In this document: positions 1 through 8,384 of the stretch, piece by piece
How positions within the stretch are numbered: position 1 is the stretch's first letter
Layout: every line of letters starts with the position of its first letter
From: Streptomyces nojiriensis
GTDB taxonomy: Bacteria; Actinomycetota; Actinomycetes; Streptomycetales; Streptomycetaceae
Assembly (NCBI RefSeq): GCF_017639205.1
Contig: NZ_CP071139.1
Coordinates: forward strand, 1,054,001 to 1,118,000
Direction of reading: 5' to 3'
Length of the DNA stretch: 64,000 nucleotides
The notes under the pieces: model-generated
What the model was told of the DNA's origin: nothing
What the model saw: only the letters and a program-made list of their open reading frames with translations
The model's database searches: none
Translations under genes and position numbers: made by a program

Positions 1-1309
1 CCGACGGGGTCTCGGCGGGGCGGTCCTTCGCGGCCGGGTCCGGGGTGTGCGGTGCGGTGGTGCCGCACAGGGACCGGTCGCGGTAGTCCCGCAGCGCGGC
101 GTCGGCCGGGTGCGGGTCGAAGGCCGTGCCGGCCGCGTTGAGGCGTTGGTACTTCATCAGGTTGTACCCGATGGCGAACTGGCGGCGGCCGTCCGGGCTG
201 GACAGGGCCCAGGTGCCGGCGCCGAAGACTCCCCCGTCGTGGCCCCAGGCCGGGCCGCACGGCGTGTCCATGGAGTAGATGCCGAGGCCGTAGCGCATGG
301 CCACGGCGCCCGTCTCGTCCTTGACGTCGACGGTGGTGCGCATCTGGTCCAGCTGGCGGCGCGGCAGGATGTCGCCGCCCAGCAGGGCGCGGTAGAAGGT
401 GTTGAGGTCCTGCGGGGTGGAGACGAGGGCCCCGGCGGTGCCGGCCCAGGTCATGTTGTAGTCGCTGTAGTCGCGCGGCGGGTCTATGAGTCCGTAGAAG
501 CTCTCGTACATGCGGGCGTGCGCCCCGCGGATGCGCGGGTCGGTACCGGGGAAGTAGGTGTCGCGCAGCCCCACGCGCCGGATCACGTCCCGCGTGATCA
601 CCTGCTCCGGGTCCTGGCCGGTCACCTTGCGGAGCACCTCGCCGAGCAGCACGTAGTTGGTGTTGGAGTAGGACCAGCCGGTGCCGGGCTCGAACAGCTG
701 CGGCCGGGCCACTCCGTAGCCGATCAGCTCGGCGGGCTTGATCGTGCGGTACCGGTGCTCGTCCAGGCTCTCCGTGGTCCCCTTCAGGAGGGAGGGGAAG
801 GCGTCGCCGACGTAGTCGTAGATGCCGCTGGTGTGGTTGAGGAGCATGCGGACGGTCACCTTGCGGCCGCGCTCGCCGGGCAGCAGCTCGGGCACGTAGT
901 CGCCTACCGGCCGGTCGAGGTCCACCCGGCCCTTCGCGGACTGCTGCAGGACGGCCACGGCGGTGAACGTCTTGGTGACGCTGCCGACGCGGTGCCGGAG
1001 GTCGGGGCGGACCTTGCGCCCGGTGGCGACGTCGGCGAGGCCGGCGGCGCCGTCGAAGCGCTCGCGGCCGTCACGGACCCCGGAGTAGACGCCGTACACG
1101 CCCGCCCCCTGGATCGCGTTCAGCCCGGCCTGCAGCTGGGCACGGTCGAGGCGCCGGGCGGCGTCCTGGCCGTAGGCGCCCGGCGCCTCCTGGACGGCGG
1201 CGCTCGCGGCCGGCGCGAGGCCCGCCAGCAGGGCTAAGGCGACGGCGGTGGCCGAGGCGGCACGACGCAGTCGCGGTGCGGATCGGTCGGCAGCACGGGT
1301 GTGGGGCAC
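1..1309 (-). CDS. Exported serine hydrolase, class C beta-lactamase / D-Ala-D-Ala carboxypeptidase (R61) family, C-terminus outside window
   Basis: An exported peptidase-S12 type serine hydrolase that would act outside the membrane on D-alanyl peptides or related amides and esters. The frame enters from the left edge, so the C-terminus is missing; about 436 codons are visible. The GTG start at 1309 follows GAGGAG by 5 nt. A signal peptide is clear: arginines, then a hydrophobic stretch to about residue 37 ending in ASA. The three family motifs are present: SVTK (Ser110, Lys113), YSN (214-216) and a late HDG. Leu25 in the signal peptide is a TTA codon (1235-1237), so translation should depend on the bldA tRNA. 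The true substrate (cell wall, beta-lactam or other ester) cannot be told from sequence. Confidence 0.9.
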   Translation of the reverse strand, partial: MPHTRAADRSAPRLRRAASATAVALALLAGLAPAASAAVQEAPGAYGQDAARRLDRAQLQAGLNAIQGAGVYGVYSGVRDGRERFDGAAGLADVATGRKVRPDLRHRVGSVTKTFTAVAVLQQSAKGRVDLDRPVGDYVPELLPGERGRKVTVRMLLNHTSGIYDYVGDAFPSLLKGTTESLDEHRYRTIKPAELIGYGVARPQLFEPGTGWSYSNTNYVLLGEVLRKVTGQDPEQVITRDVIRRVGLRDTYFPGTDPRIRGAHARMYESFYGLIDPPRDYSDYNMTWAGTAGALVSTPQDLNTFYRALLGGDILPRRQLDQMRTTVDVKDETGAVAMRYGLGIYSMDTPCGPAWGHDGGVFGAGTWALSSPDGRRQFAIGYNLMKYQRLNAAGTAFDPHPADAALRDYRDRSLCGTTAPHTPDPAAKDRPAETPS

Positions 1310-1437
1310 GGCGGCTCCTCGTCGGTGGCCCGGTGGGGCCCGGCGATCTTGGTCACCTCAATTCTTCGCTCCGGACCCCCACCACGACCTCCTCCGTCAG
1401 GACGAAGCGGGCATCAACCTCCAGAAGGAGAAGCACC

Positions 1438-1460
1438 TTGACATGCCATTACATTTGTCA
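1438..1460. promoter_or_regulatory. Inverted repeat TGACA-N12-TGTCA with TTGACA
   Basis: TTGACA at 1438-1443 is followed 12 nt later by TGTCA at 1456-1460, making an inverted repeat in the space between the divergent serine hydrolase and the small-protein operon. It is locally AT-rich. It could be an operator or part of a promoter for either gene. The rest of 1310-1590 shows no reading frame I can support. Confidence 0.25.
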
Positions 1461-1553
1461 CGCCGCGCTTCCCGGCCCACTGCCCCGTCCGGCGCGGCAC
1501 CCCCGGGCCCGCGCAGCCCCTGACCAGCGGAATGTGACTCCGCCCACCCTCCC

Positions 1554-1583
1554 TTGACCGGACAAGGAAGGGATACCTAACTT
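1554..1583 (+). promoter_or_regulatory. Candidate promoter giving a leaderless transcript
   Basis: TTGACC (1554-1559) and TAACTT (1578-1583) are 18 nt apart and would start transcription at about 1590, that is at the ATG of the next gene at 1591. No usable ribosome-binding site lies in front of that ATG (GAAGG ends 2 nt before it). Leaderless mRNAs are common in Streptomyces, so the arrangement is plausible, but it is inferred from spacing only. Confidence 0.3.
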
Positions 1584-1590
1584 CGAAGGT

Positions 1591-1884
1591 ATGGCCCCCC
1601 ACGACCGCACCCCTCCCTCCGACGCCTCCGGTACCCCCGGTGCCTCCGACGCGTCCGAGCTGGTCGATTTCGCCGTCGACCTCACCTCGCAGGAGGTGCT
1701 CCGGCGCGCCCAGGTGATGGCGGCCCTCGGCCCTGACTGGGATCCGATGGAGGTGCTCCTCGGTGAGGAGGCCGCGTACGACCTGCTCTATTCCGGGCTC
1801 GACGCGGAACAGCAGGGCCTCTACGACGACCTGGTGGCGGCCGGTGTGCTGCCCTCGCGCGGAGACGGCAGTGCTGCCGCTTGA
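1591..1884 (+). CDS. Small acidic protein resembling the DUF6400 family
   Basis: A 97-residue protein with a Ser/Thr/Pro-rich N-terminus (about 25 residues), then a helical, acidic core (LTSQEVLRRAQVMAALGPDW, then EEAAYDLLYSGLDAEQQGLY). I recognise the core as the actinobacterial DUF6400 type; no function is known. It overlaps the next gene by 14 nt, so the two are probably translated together. The start is supported by the adjacent candidate leaderless promoter. Confidence 0.75.
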   Translation: MAPHDRTPPSDASGTPGASDASELVDFAVDLTSQEVLRRAQVMAALGPDWDPMEVLLGEEAAYDLLYSGLDAEQQGLYDDLVAAGVLPSRGDGSAAA

Positions 1885-2128
1885 CCCGCAGGCCGATCCC
1901 GGGCGCCGTGCCTGGGTGGCCTGCCCGAAGTGTGCGGACGCGCGCGGCTGCGAACCCTGCGAGCAGCGGCGTACCTGCTCCACGCACTGGCGCTACCTGC
2001 TGACCAACACCGGCAGCATGCTCCACCTCCAGTGCCCCGGGTGCACCCACGTCTGGGTGCACGAGAGCGGCTTCGGAGCCACCCGCTCCCGGTGGGAGAC
2101 CGGCTCGGACGCCCGTCCCGGCTTCTGA
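1871..2128 (+). CDS. Small cysteine-rich (zinc-ribbon-like) protein
   Basis: An 85-residue protein of unknown function. The GTG start at 1871 follows GGAG by 6 nt and lies inside the end of the upstream gene. It has CPKC, then CEPC and another Cys, an HWRYL segment, then CPGC, which together could bind one or two zinc ions. The final third (HVWVHESGFG) is also conserved in similar Streptomyces proteins as I remember them. Starting further upstream would put it wholly inside the previous gene without a ribosome-binding site, so the short form is preferred. Confidence 0.7.
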   Translation: MLPLDPQADPGRRAWVACPKCADARGCEPCEQRRTCSTHWRYLLTNTGSMLHLQCPGCTHVWVHESGFGATRSRWETGSDARPGF

Positions 2129-2143
2129 CGGCCGTCCCGGGGG

Positions 2144-2959
2144 TCAGGTGGCGGTCCAGCCGCCGTCCAGGGGGATCGAGGCTCCGGTGACGTAGCCGGT
2201 GTGCGGGCCGCAGAGCCACAGGACGGCTGCGGCGACCTCCTCCGGTTCGACCAGCCGCTTGATCACGGAGCGGCTCAGAAGTACCTCGGACACCACCCGT
2301 CCGGCGTCGATGCCGTGAGCGGCGGCCTGGGCCTCGATCTGCCGCTCGACCAGTGGTGTGCGGACGTATCCGGGGTTCACGCAGTTGCTGGTGACGCCGT
2401 ACGGGGCCCCTTCGACGGCCGCGACCTTGCTGAGCCCTTCCAGGGCGTGTTTCGCGGTCACGTATCCGGCCTTGAACGCGCTGGCGCGCCGCCCGTGCGC
2501 GCTGGAGAGGTTGACGATGCGGCCCCAGCCGCGTGCGCGCATGTACGGCATGGTCCGGCGGATCAGCAGGAACGGCGCGTGCACCATCACACGCTGCATG
2601 AGTGCGAAGCGGTCCGGCGGGAACTCGGTCAGCGGGGCGACGTGCTGCAGCCCGGCGTTGTTGACCAGGATGTCGATCTCGGCCGGGAGCTCCTCGACGG
2701 CCTCGGCCCGGGCCAGGTCGACGACGTGCGCCCGCCCGCCGATCCGCTCGGCGACGGCCTTCGCCGTGGCGGCGTCGATGTCCACCACGTGTACGTGGGC
2801 CCCGGCCGCGGCGAGCGCCGAGGCGCAGGCCCGCCCGATACCGCCGCCGGCGCCGGTCACCATGGCGGTGCGGCCCGCCAGGTCGATGCCCGCGGTGGCG
2901 GCTGTTGCGTGGGGCACGGGAGGGTATCCGCTTGTCATGCCCGGAATCATCCGGGACAT
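2144..2959 (-). CDS. 3-hydroxybutyrate dehydrogenase-type short-chain dehydrogenase
   Basis: A classical short-chain dehydrogenase that most resembles D-3-hydroxybutyrate dehydrogenases (NAD+-dependent interconversion of 3-hydroxybutyrate and acetoacetate, used in poly-hydroxybutyrate or ketone-body metabolism). Visible motifs are the GAGGGIG cofactor loop, NNAG, the SSAHG serine and YVTAK (Tyr and Lys of the active site), plus the substrate-loop segment VRTPLVERQIEAQAAAHGI, which is typical of this subgroup. GGGAG lies 10 nt before the ATG at 2959; an ATG at 2938 (MTSGYPPV) has no ribosome-binding site but gives a more usual length. The gene faces the small-protein pair and stands alone. Confidence 0.88.
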   Translation of the reverse strand: MSRMIPGMTSGYPPVPHATAATAGIDLAGRTAMVTGAGGGIGRACASALAAAGAHVHVVDIDAATAKAVAERIGGRAHVVDLARAEAVEELPAEIDILVNNAGLQHVAPLTEFPPDRFALMQRVMVHAPFLLIRRTMPYMRARGWGRIVNLSSAHGRRASAFKAGYVTAKHALEGLSKVAAVEGAPYGVTSNCVNPGYVRTPLVERQIEAQAAAHGIDAGRVVSEVLLSRSVIKRLVEPEEVAAAVLWLCGPHTGYVTGASIPLDGGWTAT

Positions 2960-3069
2960 CGCCGGGCCGCTCCCATGTGCGCGGCCGCCACAGTCGGGCG
3001 GTGCGGTGTGTCGGGCGCCGCCAGGGTCCCGAGGACGGCGGAACCCGCCCGCCCTGGGAGAGCCTGCGG

Positions 3070-3765
3070 CTACACGGGCCCGAGCAGGTCCAGGAGCGGG
3101 GTCAGTCCGCCGGGCCGCTGGTCGACCGGGAGGTGGTCGACGAAGTGCACCGGGCAGCCGAGCGCCCGCGCGCCGCCGTCCGCCTCGCGGCTGTCGCCGA
3201 CCATCAGCACATCGGCGGGGGTCAGGCCCAGCCGGTCGCAGGCGGTCCGGAAGATCACCGGATCGGGCTTCTGGACGCCCAGCTCGAAGGAGAGCACGTA
3301 GGCGTCGACCAGCTCGTCGAGCCCGTGCGCGCGGAAGACCGGCCGCAGGTCCCAGCCGATGTTGCTGACCACGGCCACCGGGAGCCCCCGGCGGCGCAGT
3401 GCGCGCAGGGTGGGCCCGGTGTCCGGGTAGGGGCGCCAGGCGGCGGGGATCATGTGGCGGTCGTAGAGGGCCTGTACGAGCTCCGGGTCGGTGATGCCTG
3501 CGGCGTGGGTCAGGCCGCCGTAGGCGGCCCGGTGCTGCTCGGGGCTCATGTCCCGCTGGTCCCACAGGGTTTCGAGGTGCGCCGGCAGGTGCTGGGGCGA
3601 CGGCCCGCCGGGCAGCGCGCCGTACTCGGTCAGCCGCCGCGCCGTCTCGCCGAACTCCTCGGCCGGCTGGATGCCGGTCTCCGCGAGGGCGGCGGCGAGC
3701 CACTCCTCGGTCGACTCGACGCGCAGCAGTGTGCCGGAGAAGTCGAACATCACGCCTTTGATCAT
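3070..3765 (-). CDS. HAD-superfamily hydrolase with DFSGT motif
   Basis: A 231-residue haloacid-dehalogenase-superfamily protein with a helical cap after motif I. Motif I reads MFDFSGTL, so the nucleophilic Asp is present but the second Asp, the general acid/base of HAD phosphatases, is a Ser. Motif II is probably AVVSNIGW, with the Lys of motif III in GVQKPDPVIF, and motif IV is MVGDSREAD. The Ser substitution makes an ordinary phosphatase role uncertain; non-phosphatase HAD enzymes also lack this Asp. No clear ribosome-binding site precedes the ATG. It is oriented like the dehydrogenase but about 110 bp away, so an operon is possible and not shown. Confidence 0.85.
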   Translation of the reverse strand: MIKGVMFDFSGTLLRVESTEEWLAAALAETGIQPAEEFGETARRLTEYGALPGGPSPQHLPAHLETLWDQRDMSPEQHRAAYGGLTHAAGITDPELVQALYDRHMIPAAWRPYPDTGPTLRALRRRGLPVAVVSNIGWDLRPVFRAHGLDELVDAYVLSFELGVQKPDPVIFRTACDRLGLTPADVLMVGDSREADGGARALGCPVHFVDHLPVDQRPGGLTPLLDLLGPV

Positions 3766-3874
3766 GTGGTGATCGTAGTGCGGCCCTGTCCGGTCCTGTC
3801 CGGTCCGGGCCGAGCCCGGGCGGAGCCGGGCCGCCGCCGCCGACCGGGCGCGGGCGGGGACGGCCGGGGACGGC

Positions 3875-5341
3875 TCAGGTGGTCGGGTGCAGCCTGGACG
3901 TGACCGGGGTGGCCGGTGAACCCTCCGGGCTCCCGTCGACGGCGGCGAGGGCGCTGCCCGCCAGCCAGGTCCGCCAGTCCAGGTTCCAGTCGCCGAACCC
4001 GTTGTCGAAGGGGGCCATCCTCGCGCCGCCGCTGTTGACCACCTCCACGATGTCCCCTTCGCGGACGGTCTCGAAGAACCAGGCGGCGTCCTCGGTGCTC
4101 ATGCCCGTGCAGCCGTGGCTCACGTTCTCCTCGCCCTGCGCCTCGACCGACCAGGGCGCGGCGTGGATGTACTCGCCGCTCCAGGTCACCCGGGTCGCAT
4201 AGGAGACGGGCAGGTCGTAGAACTCGCTGGTACCGGGCTTGATGCCGACCGTGTCACCACGCATCCGGACCTTGGGCTCCTTGCGGAGCACGACCTTGAT
4301 GCCGCTGCGGGTCCTGAAGCCCTCCTTGCCGGTGGTGACCGGGATCGTCCGGATGACCCGTCCGTTGCGGCGTACGGTCATCCGGTGGGTGGCGGAGTCG
4401 GTGACGGCCTCGATCCGGTCCGCGATGGTGAACTGCACCGCGTCGGAGGGGCCGCCGTAGTCCTGGTCCCCGACCTCGACCCCGTCGAGACCGCTGCGGA
4501 CGCGGACGACGGTGTGGGCGGGCCAGTACGTACGCGGCCGGAAGTGCAGGGTCGATTCGTCGACCCAGTGCCACGCGCCCTCGACATGGGGTTCCGAGGT
4601 CACCTGCAGTGCCCGCTCCAGCCGGGCGCGGGCCGGAAGGTCGTCGGCGGGCACCGGGCGGCTGAGGCTCGCCGTCACGATCTCCCCCGCACCGTACGTG
4701 CCGGGACCCGGCCCGAACTCGACCGTCAGCCTGCCCCCGTCCTTGGGCGGCGCGGTCCGGAAGGCCATGGTCACGCCGACCGCGGTCCCGTCCGCGTCCA
4801 GGGCGCCGACCTGCACGGTGTACGTCTCGCCCGCCCGCAGCGGCTCGCTGTTGAGCCAGCGCTCGCTGTGCGGGGCGAGCTCACCGGCGAGATGGCGGCC
4901 GTGGCCGTCGCGCACGGTCACGTCCGTGAGGCGGCCCTGGTCCGCGAGGGCGATCTGGAGCGGCCCGCCGGAGTCCGTGGGCAGCAGCTCGGTCCGGGCG
5001 GCCCGGGCGGCCCGCGCCGCACCGCCGAGGGCGGGCTCCTTCACGACGGATCCCACCCCGCGCGCGGTGGCCCGTACCCGCTGCTCCTGCCAGCCGCTGC
5101 ACAGCCCGGGCCGGAACATGCGCACCGCGCAGGGCCCGTCGCCGGATCCACCGCCCTCGTCCAGCACCCTCCCGACCAGCAGGGTGACCGCGGCCTCGCG
5201 CTGCGGGCCCGCGAGGGCCCCCGCCGCCGGGTCCGCATCGGGCGCCCGGCCCGGCGCTGCGGCGACGACCAGCATGGCCCCCGTCACCGCAGCCACGGCA
5301 CCCCACGTCTTGGTCGGTTGTCTCCGTCGCATTCGTGGCAT
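3875..5341 (-). CDS. Exported L,D-transpeptidase with Ig-like domains
   Basis: A peptidoglycan cross-linking enzyme that joins meso- or LL-diaminopimelate residues (3-3 links) outside the membrane. The 488-residue protein has an N-terminal membrane or signal segment (residues about 11-30), a low-complexity Ala-rich part, Ig-like beta domains, and a C-terminal YkuD catalytic domain with SHGCTGM (His409, catalytic Cys411). This follows the layout of actinobacterial Ldt proteins. The start is uncertain: ATG at 5341 and ATG at 5332 both lack a ribosome-binding site, so a leaderless message is possible. It is transcribed away from the acetyltransferase gene. Confidence 0.9.
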   Translation of the reverse strand: MPRMRRRQPTKTWGAVAAVTGAMLVVAAAPGRAPDADPAAGALAGPQREAAVTLLVGRVLDEGGGSGDGPCAVRMFRPGLCSGWQEQRVRATARGVGSVVKEPALGGAARAARAARTELLPTDSGGPLQIALADQGRLTDVTVRDGHGRHLAGELAPHSERWLNSEPLRAGETYTVQVGALDADGTAVGVTMAFRTAPPKDGGRLTVEFGPGPGTYGAGEIVTASLSRPVPADDLPARARLERALQVTSEPHVEGAWHWVDESTLHFRPRTYWPAHTVVRVRSGLDGVEVGDQDYGGPSDAVQFTIADRIEAVTDSATHRMTVRRNGRVIRTIPVTTGKEGFRTRSGIKVVLRKEPKVRMRGDTVGIKPGTSEFYDLPVSYATRVTWSGEYIHAAPWSVEAQGEENVSHGCTGMSTEDAAWFFETVREGDIVEVVNSGGARMAPFDNGFGDWNLDWRTWLAGSALAAVDGSPEGSPATPVTSRLHPTT

Positions 5342-5514
5342 AGCCGTATCAAAGCGATGTGGCGCCAAAATGATGATCATGCCCTCCGTGCTGCGGCCGA
5401 ACGGGCACCGAAGAGAACTCGGACGGAGCACAGAACCCGGCGCCGGAGAGCGGGGCACGGACGGAGGTCCGATAATCGGATGCCCTCGGGCGGGCCGCCC
5501 GCGACAATGCGGCC

Positions 5515-6021
5515 ATGGCCATCCGCACAGCACGGCTCGACGAGCTGCCCCTCCTCCAGGACATCGAGAGGGGCGCCGGTCGCTGCTTCCGGGACATCGG
5601 CATGCCGGAGATCGCCGACGACGAGCCGCTGACGCTCGACGAGCTCGCCCCCTACCAACGGGCCGGGCTGGCCTGGGTGTCGGTCGACGGGGCCGATGTC
5701 CCGGGTGCCTACCTGATCGCCGAGCACGTCGAGGGCAATCTGCACGTCGAGCAGGTGTCCGTCCACCCGGACCGCGCGCGCCGCGGGCTCGGCCGGGGCC
5801 TGCTGGAGCACCTGGCGGACTTCGCCGGGCGCGCGGGCGCGCCCGCCCTGACCCTCACCACTTTCACCGAGGTCCCGTGGAACGCCCCGTACTACGCGCG
5901 CTGCGGCTTCCGGCCGCTGGCGGACGCGGGGCTCACTCCCGGCCTGCGGGAGATCCGCGAGCGCGAGGCGGCACACGGCCTCGACCGGTGGCCCCGCGTC
6001 TGCATGCGGCGGGACCTGTGA
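5515..6021 (+). CDS. GNAT-family N-acetyltransferase
   Basis: A 168-residue GNAT protein that would transfer an acetyl group from acetyl-CoA to an unknown amine. Beta strand 4 (LHVEQVSVHP) is followed by the acetyl-CoA loop RRGLGRGL, and the C-terminal part has YYARCGFRPL, all typical of the fold. The start ATG has only a weak GCGG-type ribosome-binding site. A second acetyltransferase gene follows 66 nt downstream in the same direction, so the two may be co-transcribed; they are from different GNAT subgroups. Confidence 0.88.
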   Translation: MAIRTARLDELPLLQDIERGAGRCFRDIGMPEIADDEPLTLDELAPYQRAGLAWVSVDGADVPGAYLIAEHVEGNLHVEQVSVHPDRARRGLGRGLLEHLADFAGRAGAPALTLTTFTEVPWNAPYYARCGFRPLADAGLTPGLREIREREAAHGLDRWPRVCMRRDL

Positions 6022-6087
6022 CGGCGCCTCGTACCGGTGCGGGGACAGCCGGGTTTGAACGATCGGCGATTCGATGAGGGATACGTG

Positions 6088-6636
6088 ATGTTCGAAGGAA
6101 AGTCGGTACGGCTGCGTGCGCTGCGCGCCGAGGACGCCGAGCACCATCTCCGGTGGCGCAACGACCCGGAGGTGGTGCGCTGGGCCGCGGCCGGTGATCC
6201 GAGCTTCGGCCCGGTCACGGCGGAGGCGGTCGGGATCGCCTTCGGCACCATGCTGCGCCTGAGCCCCCGGGAGTCGGCCGTGTTCACGGTCGAGGACCTG
6301 GCATCCGGAAGGGTGATCGGCATGGCCGACTTCCGGGACCTGGACCCGTACGCCGGAGTGGCCACGCTGGGTATCACCATCGGCGAACGGGAGTTCTGGG
6401 GCCGTGGCCACGGCAGTGACGCGCTGCGGCTGCTCATCGGCCACCTGTTCGGCGCGTACGGTCTGAGCCGCCTGGAACTGGACACCTGGAGCGGCAACGA
6501 GCGCGCGGTGCGGGCCTTTGCCGGGCTGGGCTTCCGTGAGGAAGGCCGCCGCCGGTCTGCCGTGCTGATGGAGGGGAGGCGCTACGACAGCGTGCTCTTC
6601 GGGATGCTTCGGGAGGAGTGGGCGAACCCCGCGTGA
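6088..6636 (+). CDS. GNAT-family N-acetyltransferase, RimJ/RimL-like
   Basis: A 182-residue GNAT protein of the RimJ/RimL type, which acetylates N-terminal amines of proteins or small molecules. It starts with MFEGKSVRLRALRAED, and the acetyl-CoA site reads GRGHGSDALRLL; it ends with a SGNERAVRAFAGLGF segment typical of this subgroup. The ATG at 6088 follows GAGGG by 8 nt; longer starts upstream have no such signal. Its stop overlaps the next GTG (GTGA at 6633-6636), so the downstream gene is translationally coupled. Confidence 0.88.
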   Translation: MFEGKSVRLRALRAEDAEHHLRWRNDPEVVRWAAAGDPSFGPVTAEAVGIAFGTMLRLSPRESAVFTVEDLASGRVIGMADFRDLDPYAGVATLGITIGEREFWGRGHGSDALRLLIGHLFGAYGLSRLELDTWSGNERAVRAFAGLGFREEGRRRSAVLMEGRRYDSVLFGMLREEWANPA

Positions 6637-7409
6637 AGGAGGCGCCCGGTTTCGGGGTGATGCTGGCGTGGTTGCTGGACCACAGGGCCCTCCGCGTGCA
6701 GGATCCGGCCGATCGCGCCGGCTCGATGACGAACGGGGTCCGAGCGGTGCTCGCGGGGGAAGTCCCCGGCGAGGAGCTGCTCCGGCGGATCGCACCTGTC
6801 CTGGGCTTCCACGCGGTCGATCTGTTCATCCTGGCGGGGCTGGCGGTCCCGGACGACATGGCGCCGTCGGACGCCGCGGCCGAGCGGTGGGCGCCGTACC
6901 TCGTGATGAACGCGGTGCACCTCCCCGCTTCGGAACGGCGTGAACTCCTGGAGCTCATCCGCTCACTGCCGCAGGAGGAACGACCCTCCGTCTTCGCCGC
7001 GAAGCCGATCGCATCCCATGCCGGTCCGGGCGGCCGGGTCGTCCGCATGCTCCAGTACCGCAATCTGGACCGGATGGGCATGGCCCGGCTCCTGGCGGTG
7101 GTGACGCCCACGTACCTCTCGGCGCCCACCTACGGCGTGATCGGCTCCGGGGACACGGAGCTGACGCCCCGCCTGGTGACGGATTTCGCAGCCGTGCTGG
7201 GGATCGACGCCCGCGAACTGGCCGGGCTGACGGGCGTCGATCTGCGTGAGGTGCCACCGCCTCCGGCCCCGGAGGCGGTGGACGCCGCCGCTCTGCTGTG
7301 GGAGGCGCGGCGCCTCTCCGCGGCCCAGGCACAGCACGTCGCCGAGCTGGCGCGCTCCCTGCGCGGGGACGGCGCCAAGGGGTACTTCCTCAACCTGTCC
7401 AGGTCCTGA
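6633..7409 (+). CDS. Putative regulator with two cryptic helix-turn-helix domains
   Basis: A 258-residue protein that I do not recognise as a named family. It seems to contain two diverged XRE-like segments: one near the N-terminus (about 8-75, ending VLGFHAVDLFILAGLAVPDD) and one in the second half (about 140-205, MGMARLLAV, then FAAVLGIDARELAGLTGVD). In each, a block resembling the end of a lambda-repressor-type domain (xLGIxxxELAxLxGV) can be read. The GTG at 6633 is chosen because it forms a GTGA overlap with the acetyltransferase stop; GTG at 6618 and 6657 are possible. It may regulate or accompany the acetyltransferase and the frameshifted gene that follows. Confidence 0.65.
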   Translation: MKEAPGFGVMLAWLLDHRALRVQDPADRAGSMTNGVRAVLAGEVPGEELLRRIAPVLGFHAVDLFILAGLAVPDDMAPSDAAAERWAPYLVMNAVHLPASERRELLELIRSLPQEERPSVFAAKPIASHAGPGGRVVRMLQYRNLDRMGMARLLAVVTPTYLSAPTYGVIGSGDTELTPRLVTDFAAVLGIDARELAGLTGVDLREVPPPPAPEAVDAAALLWEARRLSAAQAQHVAELARSLRGDGAKGYFLNLSRS

Positions 7410-7491
7410 CACCTGCGTCGCCGGTCGGGGGCTCACCGTACGCTCCGGGCATGAGCGAACGCGCCGGACAGGGCAGCACGGGGGGATCTGC

Positions 7492-8366
7492 ATGAGACGA
7501 CACCGAGTGGCCGAACTCGACCGGGACATGGCCGCGCTCCTGGCGGCCAGGGCATTCACCGAGATCCGGCACATGGCCGGGGGCGCACGGCGCCGGACAC
7601 CTCCCCCGAGGAGGTTCTGGACCGCATCAGGTTCCTGGCCGACCTGAGCCACAACCTTCCGGGCGTCGCACGGCCGCGTCCCAGGACACCGTCCCGGCAG
7701 GGCAAGCCCCTTGGCAGCTTCGATCAGGCGATGGCCGAACGGCCGATGAGCTGGGTCTGGAACACCGCCGGCCCGGAGGCCCGGGCATGGATGCTGCGCC
7801 ACATCGAGCAGGCGGCGCGCAACTGGACGCCGCCCCCACCCCTGCCGCAATCCCGCAAGGGCCCGTCACCGATGACGCCGCGGCAGCGGGTGGCACTTCT
7901 GTTCCGGCGCTGGCCGGTCAAAACGCCCGCCGGGCGCCGGCCACTGCCCGCGGAAGCGAACGTTCTCAAAGCTCTGGACACCGAGGCGGTCTGCGCCTTG
8001 AACGACCAGGCCCGACGGCTCCGGCTCGGCCTGGCCGGAAGCGGATCATGGCTCCGGGCCCATCTCGCCCCCGACGGCATCCATTACCTGCTCCCGGATC
8101 CGGCGAACTACTACTGGCCCGGCAACCCGAACGGCAGCGGCGGCGAGATCGACTGGTGGCAGTGCACCGCGCTGCTCCGGATGCACGACGGAGAGCAGGT
8201 CAGCAGTATGGTCGCCGTACTCCCGAAGACCTTCGCGGCCTTGCCCTCGACCTTGCCCCGGAAGCATCAGCTGCGACTGGCCCACCACGTCCGCTCCGTC
8301 GAGCGGGACACCTCCCAATGGGGCCGAGACCACGAGACCGGCCGCGACGTCGAAGGCGACCGTTGA
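7492..8366 (+). pseudogene. Unknown protein gene interrupted by a one-base frameshift
   Basis: The ATG at 7492, after a G-rich stretch, opens a frame (MRRHRVAELDRDM, then FTEIRHMAGG) that fits a coding region until a GGGGG run at 7579-7583. From there the coding pattern continues in another frame (TAPDTSPEEVLDRIRFLADL, then DQAMAERPMSWVWNTAGPEA) to the stop at 8366. Adding one G to the run would restore one protein of about 291 residues. If read as an intact gene, translation would start at ATG 7731. The C-terminal part has a conserved-looking LPDPANYYWP and EIDWWQCTALLRMHDGEQV. No function is recognised. The break is either a real loss-of-function or a sequencing error in the G run. Confidence 0.6.
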
Positions 8367-8384
8367 GTCCGTGCGGTCACAGCG

